DNA of 51,468 nucleotides from Hydrogenophaga sp. (GCA_011391495.1 JAABQK010000017.1:1-51468); one strand, 5' to 3'; positions 10,172-18,683 are shown, numbered from the stretch's first letter. The notes: a model not told the origin generated them from the letters alone. Numbers and translations: made by a program.

Positions 10172-10930
10172 CTACCGCATCCACGCGTCGTAACTGGTCT
10201 TGAGGATCAGCGCCGTGACGACGACGATGAAAACGCCACGCACGAAACCGCTGCCGTGCTTGAGCGCCAGCCGCGTACCGAGCAGGCTTCCCACCACGTT
10301 GGCGACGGCCATGGCGAGCGCAAAGTGCCACCAGACGTGGCCCTTCCAGGCAAACAGCAGCAGCGCGGCCAGGTTGGAGGCGGTGTTGAGCAGCTTGGCA
10401 CTGGCGCTGGCGTGCAGGAAGTCGTAGCCCAGCCAGCGCACGAACAGGAAGACAAAGAAGCTGCCGGTTCCTGGTCCGAAGAAACCATCGTAGAAGCCGA
10501 TGACCACGCCCAGCATGCAGGCTGCCGCCGTTTCCCGGTGCCCGCTGAAGCGCGGCGCGTGGTGACGACCCAGCTCCTTGCGGGCCAGCGTGTAGGCCAG
10601 CACCGCCAGCAGCACCAGGGGCAAGGCACGGCGCAGGAAATCGGGCGAGATCACCGTCACCGTCCAGGCCCCAACCATCGAGCCGGCAAAGCCCACGGCG
10701 GCTGCGGGCAGCAACGCGTGCCAGGGCATCTGCACCCGCCGGGCGTACTGCACGGTGGCGGCGGCCGTGCCCCAGATGGATGCGCTCTTGTTGACGCCGA
10801 ACAAGGTGGCCGGGTGTGCGCCCGGGAACACGGCAAACAGCGCGGGCACCAGGATCAGCCCGCCACCCCCGACGATCGAATCCACAAAACCGGCGAACAG
10901 CGAGGCCAGCGAAACGAGCAGCAATTCCAT
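10172..10930 (-). CDS. TSUP-family transporter (TauE/SafE type), first of two
   Basis: TSUP proteins are inner-membrane exporters or importers of sulfite, sulfoacetate and related organic anions. The 252-residue product has about eight hydrophobic segments and the family motif FAGFVDSIVGGGGLILVPAL near the N-terminus, with a repeated half later. The frame is open 75 codons further upstream, but that part is not membrane-like and runs through a terminator, so the ATG at 10930 is chosen. The substrate cannot be read from sequence. A second TSUP gene lies at 31137. Confidence 0.88.
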   Translation of the reverse strand: MELLLVSLASLFAGFVDSIVGGGGLILVPALFAVFPGAHPATLFGVNKSASIWGTAAATVQYARRVQMPWHALLPAAAVGFAGSMVGAWTVTVISPDFLRRALPLVLLAVLAYTLARKELGRHHAPRFSGHRETAAACMLGVVIGFYDGFFGPGTGSFFVFLFVRWLGYDFLHASASAKLLNTASNLAALLLFAWKGHVWWHFALAMAVANVVGSLLGTRLALKHGSGFVRGVFIVVVTALILKTSYDAWMR

Positions 10931-10985
10931 GCGGCCGATTGTGCCCGCGCCCCCGGGCCGGGCCGGACGGCGGTTTCGCGGACCC

Positions 10986-11013
10986 AAAAAAAAGCCAACC
11001 CCTGCGGGTTGGC
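10986..11013 (-). terminator. Intrinsic terminator on the minus strand
   Basis: On the minus strand GCCAACCC, a four-base loop and GGGTTGGC form an 8-bp stem followed by eight T residues (10986-10993). This is a textbook intrinsic terminator. It lies upstream of the minus-strand TSUP gene and downstream of the plus-strand amt promoter region, so no protein gene ends at it. Confidence 0.85.
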
Positions 11014-11119
11014 CTGTGATCTCTGGCATCTCTGGGGACGCTGCAGCGATGGTTCTGGTTGGACTGGGCTTGTCTCCTCGGTCCCCCGCGGTCATCGGCG
11101 CCGGGCGCCGCTTGCGAGT
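10986..11119 (-). ncRNA. Candidate small RNA antiparallel to amt
   Basis: A minus-strand -10-like TATAGT (11126-11131) would start a transcript near 11119 that ends at the terminator at 10986, about 134 nt. The -35 is poor. The interval has no convincing protein. It holds a tandem 8-nt repeat (plus strand ATCTCTGG twice, 11019-11035). Its presumed promoter overlaps the amt upstream activating region. An upstream leader of the TSUP gene that is attenuated here is an alternative. Confidence 0.35.
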
Positions 11120-11137
11120 GCACGAACTATAGCGACC

Positions 11138-11154
11138 TGCACCACGGGCGTGCA
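11138..11154 (+). promoter_or_regulatory. NtrC-like activator site upstream of amt
   Basis: TGCACC, five bases, CGTGCA matches the NtrC dyad TGCACC-N5-GGTGCA with one mismatch. It lies about 47 nt upstream of the -24 element of the sigma-54 promoter, a workable though close enhancer distance. Confidence 0.6.
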
Positions 11155-11184
11155 TCGGGGGTTTCCCTTGGCCGGCCCATCCGT

Positions 11185-11200
11185 TGGCACAGGAAATGCT
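11185..11200 (+). promoter_or_regulatory. Sigma-54 promoter of amt
   Basis: TGGCACAGGAAATGCT carries the -24 GG (11186-11187) and -12 GC (11198-11199) with the exact family spacing. The predicted start near 11211 gives a leader of about 22 nt before the amt ATG. With the NtrC-like dyad upstream, this indicates expression under nitrogen limitation. Confidence 0.8.
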
Positions 11201-11232
11201 GTCTGGCCAGCGTCGTTGGAAAAGGTAACAAA

Positions 11233-12612
11233 ATGCACCAAAACCGTGGGGCCCGCGTGGTCCTGGCAGGCGGGCTCGCGCTCGCCTCTCCTTCCCTGCT
11301 CTGGGCCCAGGCGGCCGAGGTCACCGTCAGTCCCCCACCGGCTGCCACGGCGGCGCTGACCGCCCCGGACTGGGTGGCGACCAGTGCCATCAGCGGTGCC
11401 GACACCGCCTGGCTCATGGTCAGCACCGCGCTGGTGCTGCTGATGACGCTGCCCGGCATCGCACTCTTCTACGGCGGCATGGTGCGGCGGGTCAACGTCA
11501 TCAACACCATGGCCAGCGTCGTCGGCATCGCGGCAGTGGTCAGCATGCTCTGGTTTGCTTTCGCGTATTCCCTGGCCTTCACACCCGGCAGCGACACCCT
11601 CGGTGGCCTCATCGGCGGCGTGGAACGCATGGGCTTTGCGGGCATGGGCTATCTGGGTGCCAGCGCTCAGGTGGCGGTGAGCCACATCGCGCCGCACGTG
11701 CCCGAGTCGGTGTTTGCCATGTTCCAGCTCACCTTTGCCATCATCACCTGCGCGCTGGTGGTGGGTGCGCTGGTCGAACGCATGCACTTTGGTGCCCTGT
11801 TGCTGTTCAGCGGCCTGTGGCTGCTGCTGGTGTACGCACCGATTGCGCACTGGGTCTGGGAGCCGGGTGGCTGGCTCGCGCAACTGGGCGCACTCGACTT
11901 CGCCGGTGGCGCCGTGGTGCACATCAACGCCGGCGCGGCCGCACTGGTCTGCGCCTATGCGCTCGGCCCCCGCACTGGCTATGGACGCGAGCCCTTTGTG
12001 CCGTTCAACCTGGGCCTGACCATGGCCGGCACCGGTCTGTTGTGGGTCGGCTGGTTCGGCTTCAACGCCGGCTCGGCCCTGGCCGCCGACGGCCGCGCGG
12101 GGCTGGCGCTGCTGGTCACGCACCTTGCGGCAGCCGCCGGTGCCCTGTCCTGGATGGGCGCGGAGTGGCTGGCGCGCAAGCGCGCATCGCTGCTGGGCCT
12201 GTGCTCGGGCGTGGTGGCCGGGCTGGTGGCCATCACCCCGGCAGCGGGTTTCGTCACGCCGCGCAGCGCGCTCGTGATCGGTCTGGTGGCCGGTGGGGCC
12301 TGCTACTGGGGCGCCACCGCCCTGAAACGCAGGCTGCGCGCGGACGACTCGCTGGACGTCTTCGGCGTGCACGGCGTGGGCGGTCTGGTGGGCGCCGTGC
12401 TCACGGGCGTTTTCGCGGAACCGGCGATCTCGGGTGTTCAGGGCAGTGTCGTCACGCAGCTCATCGCCTGCGCGGCCGTCCTGGGTTACAGCCTGGTGAT
12501 GACCGCCGTGGTGCTGTGGATCACCTCGCGCCTGACCCAGCTGCGGGTGCGCGAAGTGGAGGAGCGCGCCGGGCTGGACCTGGCGCTGCACAACGAACAG
12601 ATTGGCCACTGA
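11233..12612 (+). CDS. amt: Ammonium transporter
   Basis: Amt forms trimeric inner-membrane channels that take up ammonium. The 459-residue product has a cleavable signal sequence (MHQNRGARVV to about Ala27), typical of proteobacterial Amt, then eleven predicted membrane helices. The pore twin-histidine pair is present at His230 (GAVVHINAG) and His380 (FGVHGVGG). The ATG at 11233 is set by the signal peptide and an AAAGG upstream; the frame is open 58 codons earlier without sense. No glnK or glnB lies beside it, which is unusual. A small gene follows after 18 nt. Confidence 0.95.
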   Translation: MHQNRGARVVLAGGLALASPSLLWAQAAEVTVSPPPAATAALTAPDWVATSAISGADTAWLMVSTALVLLMTLPGIALFYGGMVRRVNVINTMASVVGIAAVVSMLWFAFAYSLAFTPGSDTLGGLIGGVERMGFAGMGYLGASAQVAVSHIAPHVPESVFAMFQLTFAIITCALVVGALVERMHFGALLLFSGLWLLLVYAPIAHWVWEPGGWLAQLGALDFAGGAVVHINAGAAALVCAYALGPRTGYGREPFVPFNLGLTMAGTGLLWVGWFGFNAGSALAADGRAGLALLVTHLAAAAGALSWMGAEWLARKRASLLGLCSGVVAGLVAITPAAGFVTPRSALVIGLVAGGACYWGATALKRRLRADDSLDVFGVHGVGGLVGAVLTGVFAEPAISGVQGSVVTQLIACAAVLGYSLVMTAVVLWITSRLTQLRVREVEERAGLDLALHNEQIGH

Positions 12613-12630
12613 ACCCGGACGGTCCGCGCC

Positions 12631-13062
12631 ATGTCCCAGAGCGAAACCTTTGCCACGGCCGCCCACCTGCATGTGCTGCTGCGGCGCAAGACCGGCCGCG
12701 TGACCGACACCGAGTGGATGGCGACCAACGCCGACTATGCGCGCGAGATCGTGCGCTTCGCTCGCGAGAAAGCGGCCAGCGAGGGACATGTCGAGCTGCA
12801 GCCCTGGGCCGACAAGCTCGAAGCCGCCTGCGCGCAGATGGAAGCCCCGGTGCGCAAGCCCTTGCTGCAGACCGCCACGGAAACGCTGCGCGCCGGACAG
12901 GTCAGCCCCGGCGCGGCCCGCCAGGCCAGCACGCCGCGCACCGGCGGATTCGCCGATTCGGTGCCGGCCAGCGGCTTTGCGGAATCGCTCTCGTCGGTGT
13001 TGGGCGGGAAGCGCACGGACGCTGACGAGTCCGACGCACGCTACATCGGCGGACTCCGCTGA
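12631..13062 (+). CDS. Hypothetical protein downstream of amt
   Basis: The 143-residue product has a mainly helical, charged N-terminal half (1-85) and a low-complexity Ala/Ser/Gly-rich C-terminal half. It has no signal peptide and no membrane segment. No family was recognised. It starts 18 nt after the amt stop, so it is probably cotranscribed under sigma-54/NtrC control. This position is where glnK often sits, but it shows no PII features such as the T-loop Tyr region. Confidence 0.75.
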   Translation: MSQSETFATAAHLHVLLRRKTGRVTDTEWMATNADYAREIVRFAREKAASEGHVELQPWADKLEAACAQMEAPVRKPLLQTATETLRAGQVSPGAARQASTPRTGGFADSVPASGFAESLSSVLGGKRTDADESDARYIGGLR

Positions 13063-13142
13063 GGGCCCGGCATTGCGGGCGCAGTCACCTCACGGCGCCG
13101 GGCCGGTCGCCGCGGCGCGGGCGAGCCGGGGCGCGCCAGGAC

Positions 13143-14801
13143 TTACTCGCCACGCACGATCCAGCGCGCCGCCTTCTCCGCGATCATCAGGGTCGGGCTG
13201 TTGGTGTTGCCGCTGGTGATGGTGGGCATGACGCCCGCGTCCACCACCCGCAGCCCCGCCACGCCGCGCACGCGCAAGTGGCTGTCGACCACGGCCATCG
13301 GGTCATCGGCGCGGCCCATCTTGGTGGTGCCCACAGGGTGGAAGATGGTGCTGGCGATGTCACCAGCCAGGCGCGCCAGTTCCTCATCGGTCTGGAACTG
13401 CACGCCGGGCTTGAACTCTTCGGGCCGGTAGGGCGCCAGCGCCGGCTGCGCCACGATGCGCCGCGTCACGCGCAGGCTGTCGGCGGCCACCTGGCGGTCG
13501 TCGGCCGTGCTCAGGTAACACGGTGCAATGGCCGGCGCGTCTTCGGCGCGTGCGGACTGGATGCGCACATGGCCGCGGCTGCTCGGGTTGAGGTTGCACA
13601 CGCTGGCGGTGAACGCGGGGAAGTCGTGCAGCGGTTCGCCGAACGCGTCCAGGCTGAGCGGCTGCACGTGGTACTCGATGTTGGGCCAGGGCTGCGCCGG
13701 GTCGCTGCGGGTGAAGGCGCCGAGCTGGCTGGGCGACATGCTCATGGGGCCGCTGCGCCTGAAAGCGTATTCCAGTCCGATGAGGGCCTTGCCCCAGAGC
13801 GAGCTGGCGAGGGTGTTGAGCGTTTTCGCGCCGCTCACCTTGAACACGGTGCGAATCTGCAGGTGGTCCTGCAGGTTGTCGCCCACGCCCGGCAGGTCGT
13901 GCTGCACCTCGATGCCGTGCCGCTGCAGCAGCCCGCCCGGGCCAATGCCCGAGAGCTGCAGGATCTTCGGCGTGCCGATGCTGCCCGCACTCAGCACCAC
14001 CTCTTTCGCACACGACACGCTGACCGCCTGGCCCCCGCGCAGCAGTTCGACGCCGCTGCAGCGCAGGGCGCCGCCGTCGTCGCGGGTGAAGCGCAGACGT
14101 TCGACGTGCGTCTCGGTCCACACGGTGAGGTTGGGCCGCCGCTGCACCGGACGCAGAAACGCCTTCGAGGCGTTCCAGCGCCAGCCGGCCTTCTGGTTCA
14201 CCTCGAAATAGCCCACGCCTTCGTTGCTGCCGGTGTTGAAGTCGGCGGTGGCCGGAATACCGGCCTGCTGCGCGGCCTGGGCAAAGGCGTCGAGGATGTC
14301 CCAGCGCAGGCGCTGCTTCTCGATTCGCCACTCGCCGGTGCTGCCGCGCCGGCCGTTGCCGTGCAGGGCGGCCAGCGCGGGGTCGGCCTGCGCGTCGAGG
14401 CGGTAGTGGTCTTCGTGCGCCTTGAAGTCGGGCAGACAGTGGTCCCAGCGCCAGCTGTCGTCACCGGTGAGCGCCGCCCACTGGTCGTAGTCGCGCGCCT
14501 GCCCGCGCATGTAGATCATGCCGTTGATGCTGGAGCAGCCGCCCAGGGTCTTGCCGCGCGGGTAGCGCAGCCGCCGGCCGTTGAGTCCGGGGTCGGGTTC
14601 GGTCTGGTACAGCCAGTCGGTGCGCGGGTTGCCGATGCAGTACAGGTAGCCCACCGGGATGTGGATCCAGTGGTAGTCGTCCTGGCGGCCGGCTTCCACC
14701 AGCAGCACGCGCCGGTTCGGGTCGGCGCTCAGCCGGTTGGCCAGCAGGCAGCCGGCCGTGCCGGCGCCGATCACGATGTAGTCAAAGTTGGCTTCGCTCA
14801 T
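13143..14801 (-). CDS. GMC-family FAD-dependent oxidoreductase (choline/alcohol dehydrogenase type)
   Basis: GMC enzymes oxidise alcohols with FAD. The product (552 residues from 14801; an ATG two codons earlier at 14807 is also possible) has the ADP-binding motif GAGTAG (12-17), the glycine-rich GKTLGGCSSINGM signature, a second GMC signature around GSIGTPKILQLSGIGP, and a C-terminal TIFHPVGTTKMG and SGNTNSPT holding the catalytic His/Asn region. This arrangement matches choline dehydrogenase-like enzymes; the substrate is not determined. A DUF2007-like gene precedes it by 40 nt and a LysR gene diverges further upstream. Confidence 0.92.
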   Translation of the reverse strand: MSEANFDYIVIGAGTAGCLLANRLSADPNRRVLLVEAGRQDDYHWIHIPVGYLYCIGNPRTDWLYQTEPDPGLNGRRLRYPRGKTLGGCSSINGMIYMRGQARDYDQWAALTGDDSWRWDHCLPDFKAHEDHYRLDAQADPALAALHGNGRRGSTGEWRIEKQRLRWDILDAFAQAAQQAGIPATADFNTGSNEGVGYFEVNQKAGWRWNASKAFLRPVQRRPNLTVWTETHVERLRFTRDDGGALRCSGVELLRGGQAVSVSCAKEVVLSAGSIGTPKILQLSGIGPGGLLQRHGIEVQHDLPGVGDNLQDHLQIRTVFKVSGAKTLNTLASSLWGKALIGLEYAFRRSGPMSMSPSQLGAFTRSDPAQPWPNIEYHVQPLSLDAFGEPLHDFPAFTASVCNLNPSSRGHVRIQSARAEDAPAIAPCYLSTADDRQVAADSLRVTRRIVAQPALAPYRPEEFKPGVQFQTDEELARLAGDIASTIFHPVGTTKMGRADDPMAVVDSHLRVRGVAGLRVVDAGVMPTITSGNTNSPTLMIAEKAARWIVRGE

Positions 14802-14841
14802 GGACATGGCCGATGGGTGTGTTGAAGAAAAAGGGAGGGGT

Positions 14842-15126
14842 TCAGCCGGGTGGAGGCGTGTCGTCGGGCAGGGCGAAATCGCCGCGCTGACAGGCGGCCA
14901 TCACCGCCTCGGCCTCGGCCAGCCGCCGTGCAGGCACCAGCACGCGCACGGGAATGGCCCCGGCCAGCAAGGTGTGCGCCTGCACCAGATGGGCATCGGC
15001 CACCACCGCCGGCACGCCGCCGGCCTGCAGGCAGCCGCGCAGCAGGTAGGCCTCGGTCGGGCTGAAAAAGGTGACCAGCGTCTGCCAGTCGCCATCGGCC
15101 GGGTCGTAGGGGCTGTCGCCATGCAT
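14842..15126 (-). CDS. DUF2007-like small protein (putative signal-transducing)
   Basis: The 94-residue product contains TLVTFFSPTEAYLLRGCLQA followed by AHLVQAHTLLAGAIPVRVLV and a C-terminal helix AEAEAVM. This matches the DUF2007 pattern, in which a small alpha/beta domain resembles a regulatory fold. Its function is unknown. It is probably cotranscribed with the GMC oxidoreductase 40 nt downstream. Confidence 0.75.
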   Translation of the reverse strand: MHGDSPYDPADGDWQTLVTFFSPTEAYLLRGCLQAGGVPAVVADAHLVQAHTLLAGAIPVRVLVPARRLAEAEAVMAACQRGDFALPDDTPPPG

Positions 15127-15240
15127 GGGTCGTCAGCCCGGACGGCGGGGCCCTGTTCGCGCAGCCCCATTGGGTTGGCTCATGGGAATGTCTCCAAAGG
15201 GTGCCCAGTGTGGGAGCAAGACAGTCAGAAATCCAATGAA

Positions 15241-15256
15241 ATCGGCTAAGGCCGAT
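15241..15256. promoter_or_regulatory. Palindrome upstream of the LysR gene
   Basis: ATCGGC-TAAG-GCCGAT is a perfect 6+4+6 inverted repeat located 25 nt before the LysR start and in the region shared with the divergent DUF2007/GMC genes. It could be the LysR operator, although its T-A spacing is 12 rather than the usual 11. Confidence 0.4.
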
Positions 15257-15281
15257 CATAAGTTCGACAAATAATGCAGCC

Positions 15282-16241
15282 ATGCAGAACCGCGCTCCCG
15301 CCACATCCAGCACCGCACCCGGCGGCCGGCCCGCCGCCCTGTCCCCGGTGGAACCCCAGACCCTGCGCGCCTTTGTCGCCGTGGCGCGCGAAGGCAACGT
15401 CTCGCGCGCGGCCGTGCGCCTGCATCTGAGCCAGCCCGCGGTGAGCCTGCAACTGAAAACGCTGGCCGACGCCACCGGCCTGCAGCTGTTCACGCGCACG
15501 CCGCAGGGCATGGCGCTCACGCGCGACGGTGCCGCCCTGCTGCCGCTGGCCGACAAGGCCCTGGCGGCCATCGCCGACTTTGGCCAGGCCGCCGCTGGCC
15601 TGCACCAGACGGTGCGCGGCACGCTGCGCATCGGCACCATCCTCGACCCCGAGTTCACCCGGCTCGGCGCCTTCCTGAAGCAACTGGTCGAAACGGTTCC
15701 GCAGGTGGACACCGAACTCGGCCAGGGCATGAGCGGTGACGTGCTGGCGCGGGTGGGCCGGCGCGAACTGGACGTGGGCTTTTACCTCGACCTGCCGCAC
15801 GACCCGGTGGGCCCACCCTACCGCCTGCGCCCGCTCACCCGCTTCAGCTACCGCGTGCTGGCGCCCGCCGGGTGGGGCCCGCAGGTGCGCGGCAAGGACT
15901 GGAAGGCGCTGGCGGCCCTGCCCTGGCTGGCCACACCGCCAGCGAGCGCTCACCACCGGCTGCAGCGCCGGGTGTTCGGTCCCGGCTCGCTGACCGGCCT
16001 GGAGCCGCGTCGCGTGGCGCTGGTGGACCAGGAAGCGTCGATGCTGGACCTGGTGAAGAGCGGTGTGGGCCTGTCGCTGGTGCGCGATGCGATCGCGATA
16101 CGCGAAGCGCAGGCGCGCGGACTGGTCATTGCCGACCAGGTGGCGCTGGAATGCGATCTGGGCTTCATCTGCCTGGCCGAGCGCGCCAGCGAGCCGGTGA
16201 TCGCGAGCGCATGGGCTGCGCTGGACGCGGTCTGGGCATGA
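15282..16241 (+). CDS. LysR-family transcriptional regulator
   Basis: The 319-residue product has an N-terminal winged helix-turn-helix (about 24-83, with VAREGNVSRAAVRLHLSQPAVSLQLKTL) and a LysR substrate-binding domain (about 105-310). The first 20 residues are a Pro/Ala-rich extension. LysR regulators commonly act on the divergent neighbour, here the DUF2007-GMC pair at 15126-13143. The effector is unknown. Confidence 0.92.
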   Translation: MQNRAPATSSTAPGGRPAALSPVEPQTLRAFVAVAREGNVSRAAVRLHLSQPAVSLQLKTLADATGLQLFTRTPQGMALTRDGAALLPLADKALAAIADFGQAAAGLHQTVRGTLRIGTILDPEFTRLGAFLKQLVETVPQVDTELGQGMSGDVLARVGRRELDVGFYLDLPHDPVGPPYRLRPLTRFSYRVLAPAGWGPQVRGKDWKALAALPWLATPPASAHHRLQRRVFGPGSLTGLEPRRVALVDQEASMLDLVKSGVGLSLVRDAIAIREAQARGLVIADQVALECDLGFICLAERASEPVIASAWAALDAVWA

Positions 16242-16273
16242 TGCGGCCACCCAGACCCTGGCCGATCAGACAC

Positions 16274-16747
16274 CTAGCGCACGGCAGCAAACCGCTGCTC
16301 CATCTCACGCCGCATGGCCTTGCGCACCTCGGCCGCGGCGTGGCGCCGACGCTCTTCGGGCGTGAAGGGGCGCAGGGGCGAAACGGCTGTGGGTTTGCCG
16401 GCGTCGTCCACCGCCACCATGGTGAAGAAGCAGCTGTTGACGTGGCGGTTTTCCTGGGTGCGGATGTTCTCCGCGATCACCTTGATGCCGATCTCCATCG
16501 ACGAGCTGCCGGTGTGGTTGACCGAGGCCAGAAAGGTGACGAGCTCGCCCACATGGATGGGCTGGCGGAACATGACCTGGTCCACGCTCAGCGTGACCAC
16601 ATAGGTGCCGGCGTAGCGACTGGCGCAGGCATAGGCCACCTGGTCGAGCAGCTTCAGGATGGTGCCGCCGTGCACGTTGCCGGAAAAATTGGCGGTATCG
16701 GGCGTCATCAGCACCGACATGCTGAGTTGGTGAGCGGGGAGTTGCAT
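16274..16747 (-). CDS. Acyl-CoA thioesterase (hotdog fold, YciA/BACH-like)
   Basis: Hydrolyses acyl-CoA to free acid and CoA in the cytoplasm. The 157-residue product has the hotdog core, with the conserved NFSGNVHGGTILKLLDQVAYA segment (catalytic Asp and HGG turn) and VDQVMFRQPIHVGELVTF. The start MQLPAHQLSMSVLMTPD matches homologues. It converges on the LysR gene, with 32 nt between them. Confidence 0.93.
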   Translation of the reverse strand: MQLPAHQLSMSVLMTPDTANFSGNVHGGTILKLLDQVAYACASRYAGTYVVTLSVDQVMFRQPIHVGELVTFLASVNHTGSSSMEIGIKVIAENIRTQENRHVNSCFFTMVAVDDAGKPTAVSPLRPFTPEERRRHAAAEVRKAMRREMEQRFAAVR

Positions 16748-16907
16748 GGCGGGCTGGGGCTTTCAGCGGCGGTGGGGCGACAGGAGAAGCAGCGATCGTG
16801 CCATGACACGGGGAGGAGCACCGCCTCTGTAGCATGATCACGGTGCGGTCTGTGGCCCGATGGGCCGCAGCGGGCCGCGCAGTCACCCCCCTTTAAGGAG
16901 ACCCCTC

Positions 16908-17402
16908 ATGCGACACGCCCTCCTGGCTGCCGGCCTCGGCCTGGCACTGCCCGTCCTGGCGCAGACCCCCGCAGCCACCTTCCAGACCCAGTCACTCACG
17001 CCCGAAACCGCGCTGGCCGCGGCACAGGCGGCCCTGGCATCCTGCCGCGCGCAGGGCTTCCAGGTGGGTGTGGCGGTGGTGGACCGCTCCGGCCTGACGC
17101 AGGTCTTCCTGCGCGACCGATTTGCCGGCGCTCACACCGTGGACGTCGCCACCCACAAGGCCTGGACGGCGGCAAGCTTTCGCACCTCCACCCAGGAGCT
17201 GGCCACCGAATCCCAGCCCGGCAAGCCAATGAGCGGCTTGCGCCACACCCCCCGCATGATGGCCGTCGCGGGCGGCGTGGTCATTGAAGGGGGTGGTTCC
17301 ATCTACGGCGCCATCGGTGTGTCGGGCGCGCCCGGCGGTGATGCCGACGAGGCCTGCGCGAAGGCCGGTGTGAAGGCGATCGCCGACAAGATCGACTTCT
17401 GA
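16908..17402 (+). CDS. Secreted GlcG/HbpS-family protein
   Basis: The 164-residue product has a signal peptide (1-19, ending LAQT) and the GlcG/HbpS domain: LTPETALAAAQAALASCRAQG, VAVVDRSG, AHTVDVATHKAWTAASF, and a glycine-rich IEGGGSIYGAIGVSGAPGGDADE end. Family members bind haem or cobalamin or accompany glycolate and dehydrogenase loci; this one stands alone. An AAGGAG 9 nt before the ATG supports the start. It converges on the esterase gene. Confidence 0.88.
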   Translation: MRHALLAAGLGLALPVLAQTPAATFQTQSLTPETALAAAQAALASCRAQGFQVGVAVVDRSGLTQVFLRDRFAGAHTVDVATHKAWTAASFRTSTQELATESQPGKPMSGLRHTPRMMAVAGGVVIEGGGSIYGAIGVSGAPGGDADEACAKAGVKAIADKIDF

Positions 17403-17436
17403 CGCTCTGGCTGCGTGCACTTGGCTCTGGGGCCGG

Positions 17437-18579
17437 TCATCGCGGCGACTGCCCCAGGAAGAAGCGCAGCATCTCGGCGGATGCGTCGGGGCCACTGCGG
17501 TCCGTGAACGAGCCCGTCGCGTCGCCGCCCGACCACGCGTGTCCGGCACCGTGCAGCGTCCACGACTCCACGCGCGGCCGGCCGCTGGCATCTGCGTGCA
17601 CCGTACGGGTGTAGCGGCGCCCGCCGGGTGACGTGCCCTGTTCGGTGGTGCTGGTGAGCGCAGCGGCGCGGCGCGCGTACGCTTCGCTGGCCTGCTGGGC
17701 GATGTGCTCGCCATTGCTCAGCTGCACCGTGTGGTCGCCGTCGCCGTGGAACACGATCACCGGCACCGCCTGCGCCGCCTGGCGGCGCGGATCGTCCGCC
17801 GTGCCCGGCAAATGCCCCATGCCCATCACGCCCCGGCCTTTCATGGCCGCCATGGCCGAAGGAATGTCGTGCGCCGCCGCATAGGGCAGGCCCGAATGGA
17901 CCCCCACCGCGCTGAACAGCTCGGGGTAGGTCTCGCCCAGGATCACCGCCATGGCCGCGCCGGCCGACAGCCCGGCGACAAAGACGCGCCCGGTGTCCAG
18001 CCGCTGCTCGGCCGCCACCGCCTGCACGATGCCGGCGATCAGCTCGGGCTCACCGCCCAGGCGCACCTGGTCTTGCGCGCGAAACCAGTTCCAGCAGCGC
18101 GAAGCATTGGCGCCCGGCGCCTGCTCGGGATAGAGCACCAGAAAACCGTGCTGATCGGCCAGCCGGTTCATCTGCGTGCCGGCAGAAAAATCATCGGCCG
18201 ACTGCGTGCAGCCGTGCAGCATCACCACCAGCGGCATGGGCCCGGCCGCGGAGCTGGCGGCGTTTGCTGGCAGATAGAGCTTGTAGGAGCGGGTGCCGGC
18301 AGGGGCCGTGTAACTGCGGGCGACGAACTGGCCGGGCATCGCAGCGCCGGCCGCCGTGTCAGGCGGTGTCGTCACCTCACGCGCCACCACGTCGATGGCG
18401 TCACCGCCCCGACCGGCGGATGGTGGTGGCGAAGTCGCCGGGGGCGGCACCGTGCCAGCGCCCAGGCCTGCCGAAGCCAGCGCCTGGCGGATCGTGTCCG
18501 TCACGCCGCGCAGCGGCCCGCTGCGGGTGTTCAAGCCGGCGGACGCCAACGCGCGTTCAATCGTGTCTTGGATGTTCAT
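17437..18579 (-). CDS. PHB-depolymerase-family esterase
   Basis: An alpha/beta hydrolase of the LpqC/esterase-PHB group. The 380-residue product has LHGCTQSADDF (oxyanion region, 121-131), the lipase box GLSAG with Ser205, Asp in VFHGDGDHTV, and His in LHGAGHAWSGG. There is no signal peptide, so it is probably cytoplasmic. The N-terminus carries a twice-repeated helix with ALASAGL (10-16 and 33-39), followed by a Pro/Ser-rich linker. The frame is open 14 codons earlier, but MNIQDTIERAL is the likely start. Confidence 0.9.
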   Translation of the reverse strand: MNIQDTIERALASAGLNTRSGPLRGVTDTIRQALASAGLGAGTVPPPATSPPPSAGRGGDAIDVVAREVTTPPDTAAGAAMPGQFVARSYTAPAGTRSYKLYLPANAASSAAGPMPLVVMLHGCTQSADDFSAGTQMNRLADQHGFLVLYPEQAPGANASRCWNWFRAQDQVRLGGEPELIAGIVQAVAAEQRLDTGRVFVAGLSAGAAMAVILGETYPELFSAVGVHSGLPYAAAHDIPSAMAAMKGRGVMGMGHLPGTADDPRRQAAQAVPVIVFHGDGDHTVQLSNGEHIAQQASEAYARRAAALTSTTEQGTSPGGRRYTRTVHADASGRPRVESWTLHGAGHAWSGGDATGSFTDRSGPDASAEMLRFFLGQSPR

Positions 18580-18683
18580 GGCAAGCGGGCTCGCTGCGGT
18601 AGGGTGGGAAGGGAATTTCAAGAATGGCTTTCGTGGTGCAGGCGGGTGTGCGGGGCGTGCGGGAACCGGCAGCCAGGACGGCT

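Noticed and set aside
13278..14825. Long plus-strand open frame opposite the GMC oxidoreductase
   Set aside because: Antisense shadow; the minus strand has complete GMC motifs.
15241..15256. Canonical LysR T-N11-A box
   Set aside because: The dyad spacing gives T-N12-A, so it is listed only as a palindrome.
16908..17402. GlcG-like gene as part of a glycolate operon with glcE-glcF
   Set aside because: It is more than 30 kb from glcEF and has a signal peptide; only family membership links them.
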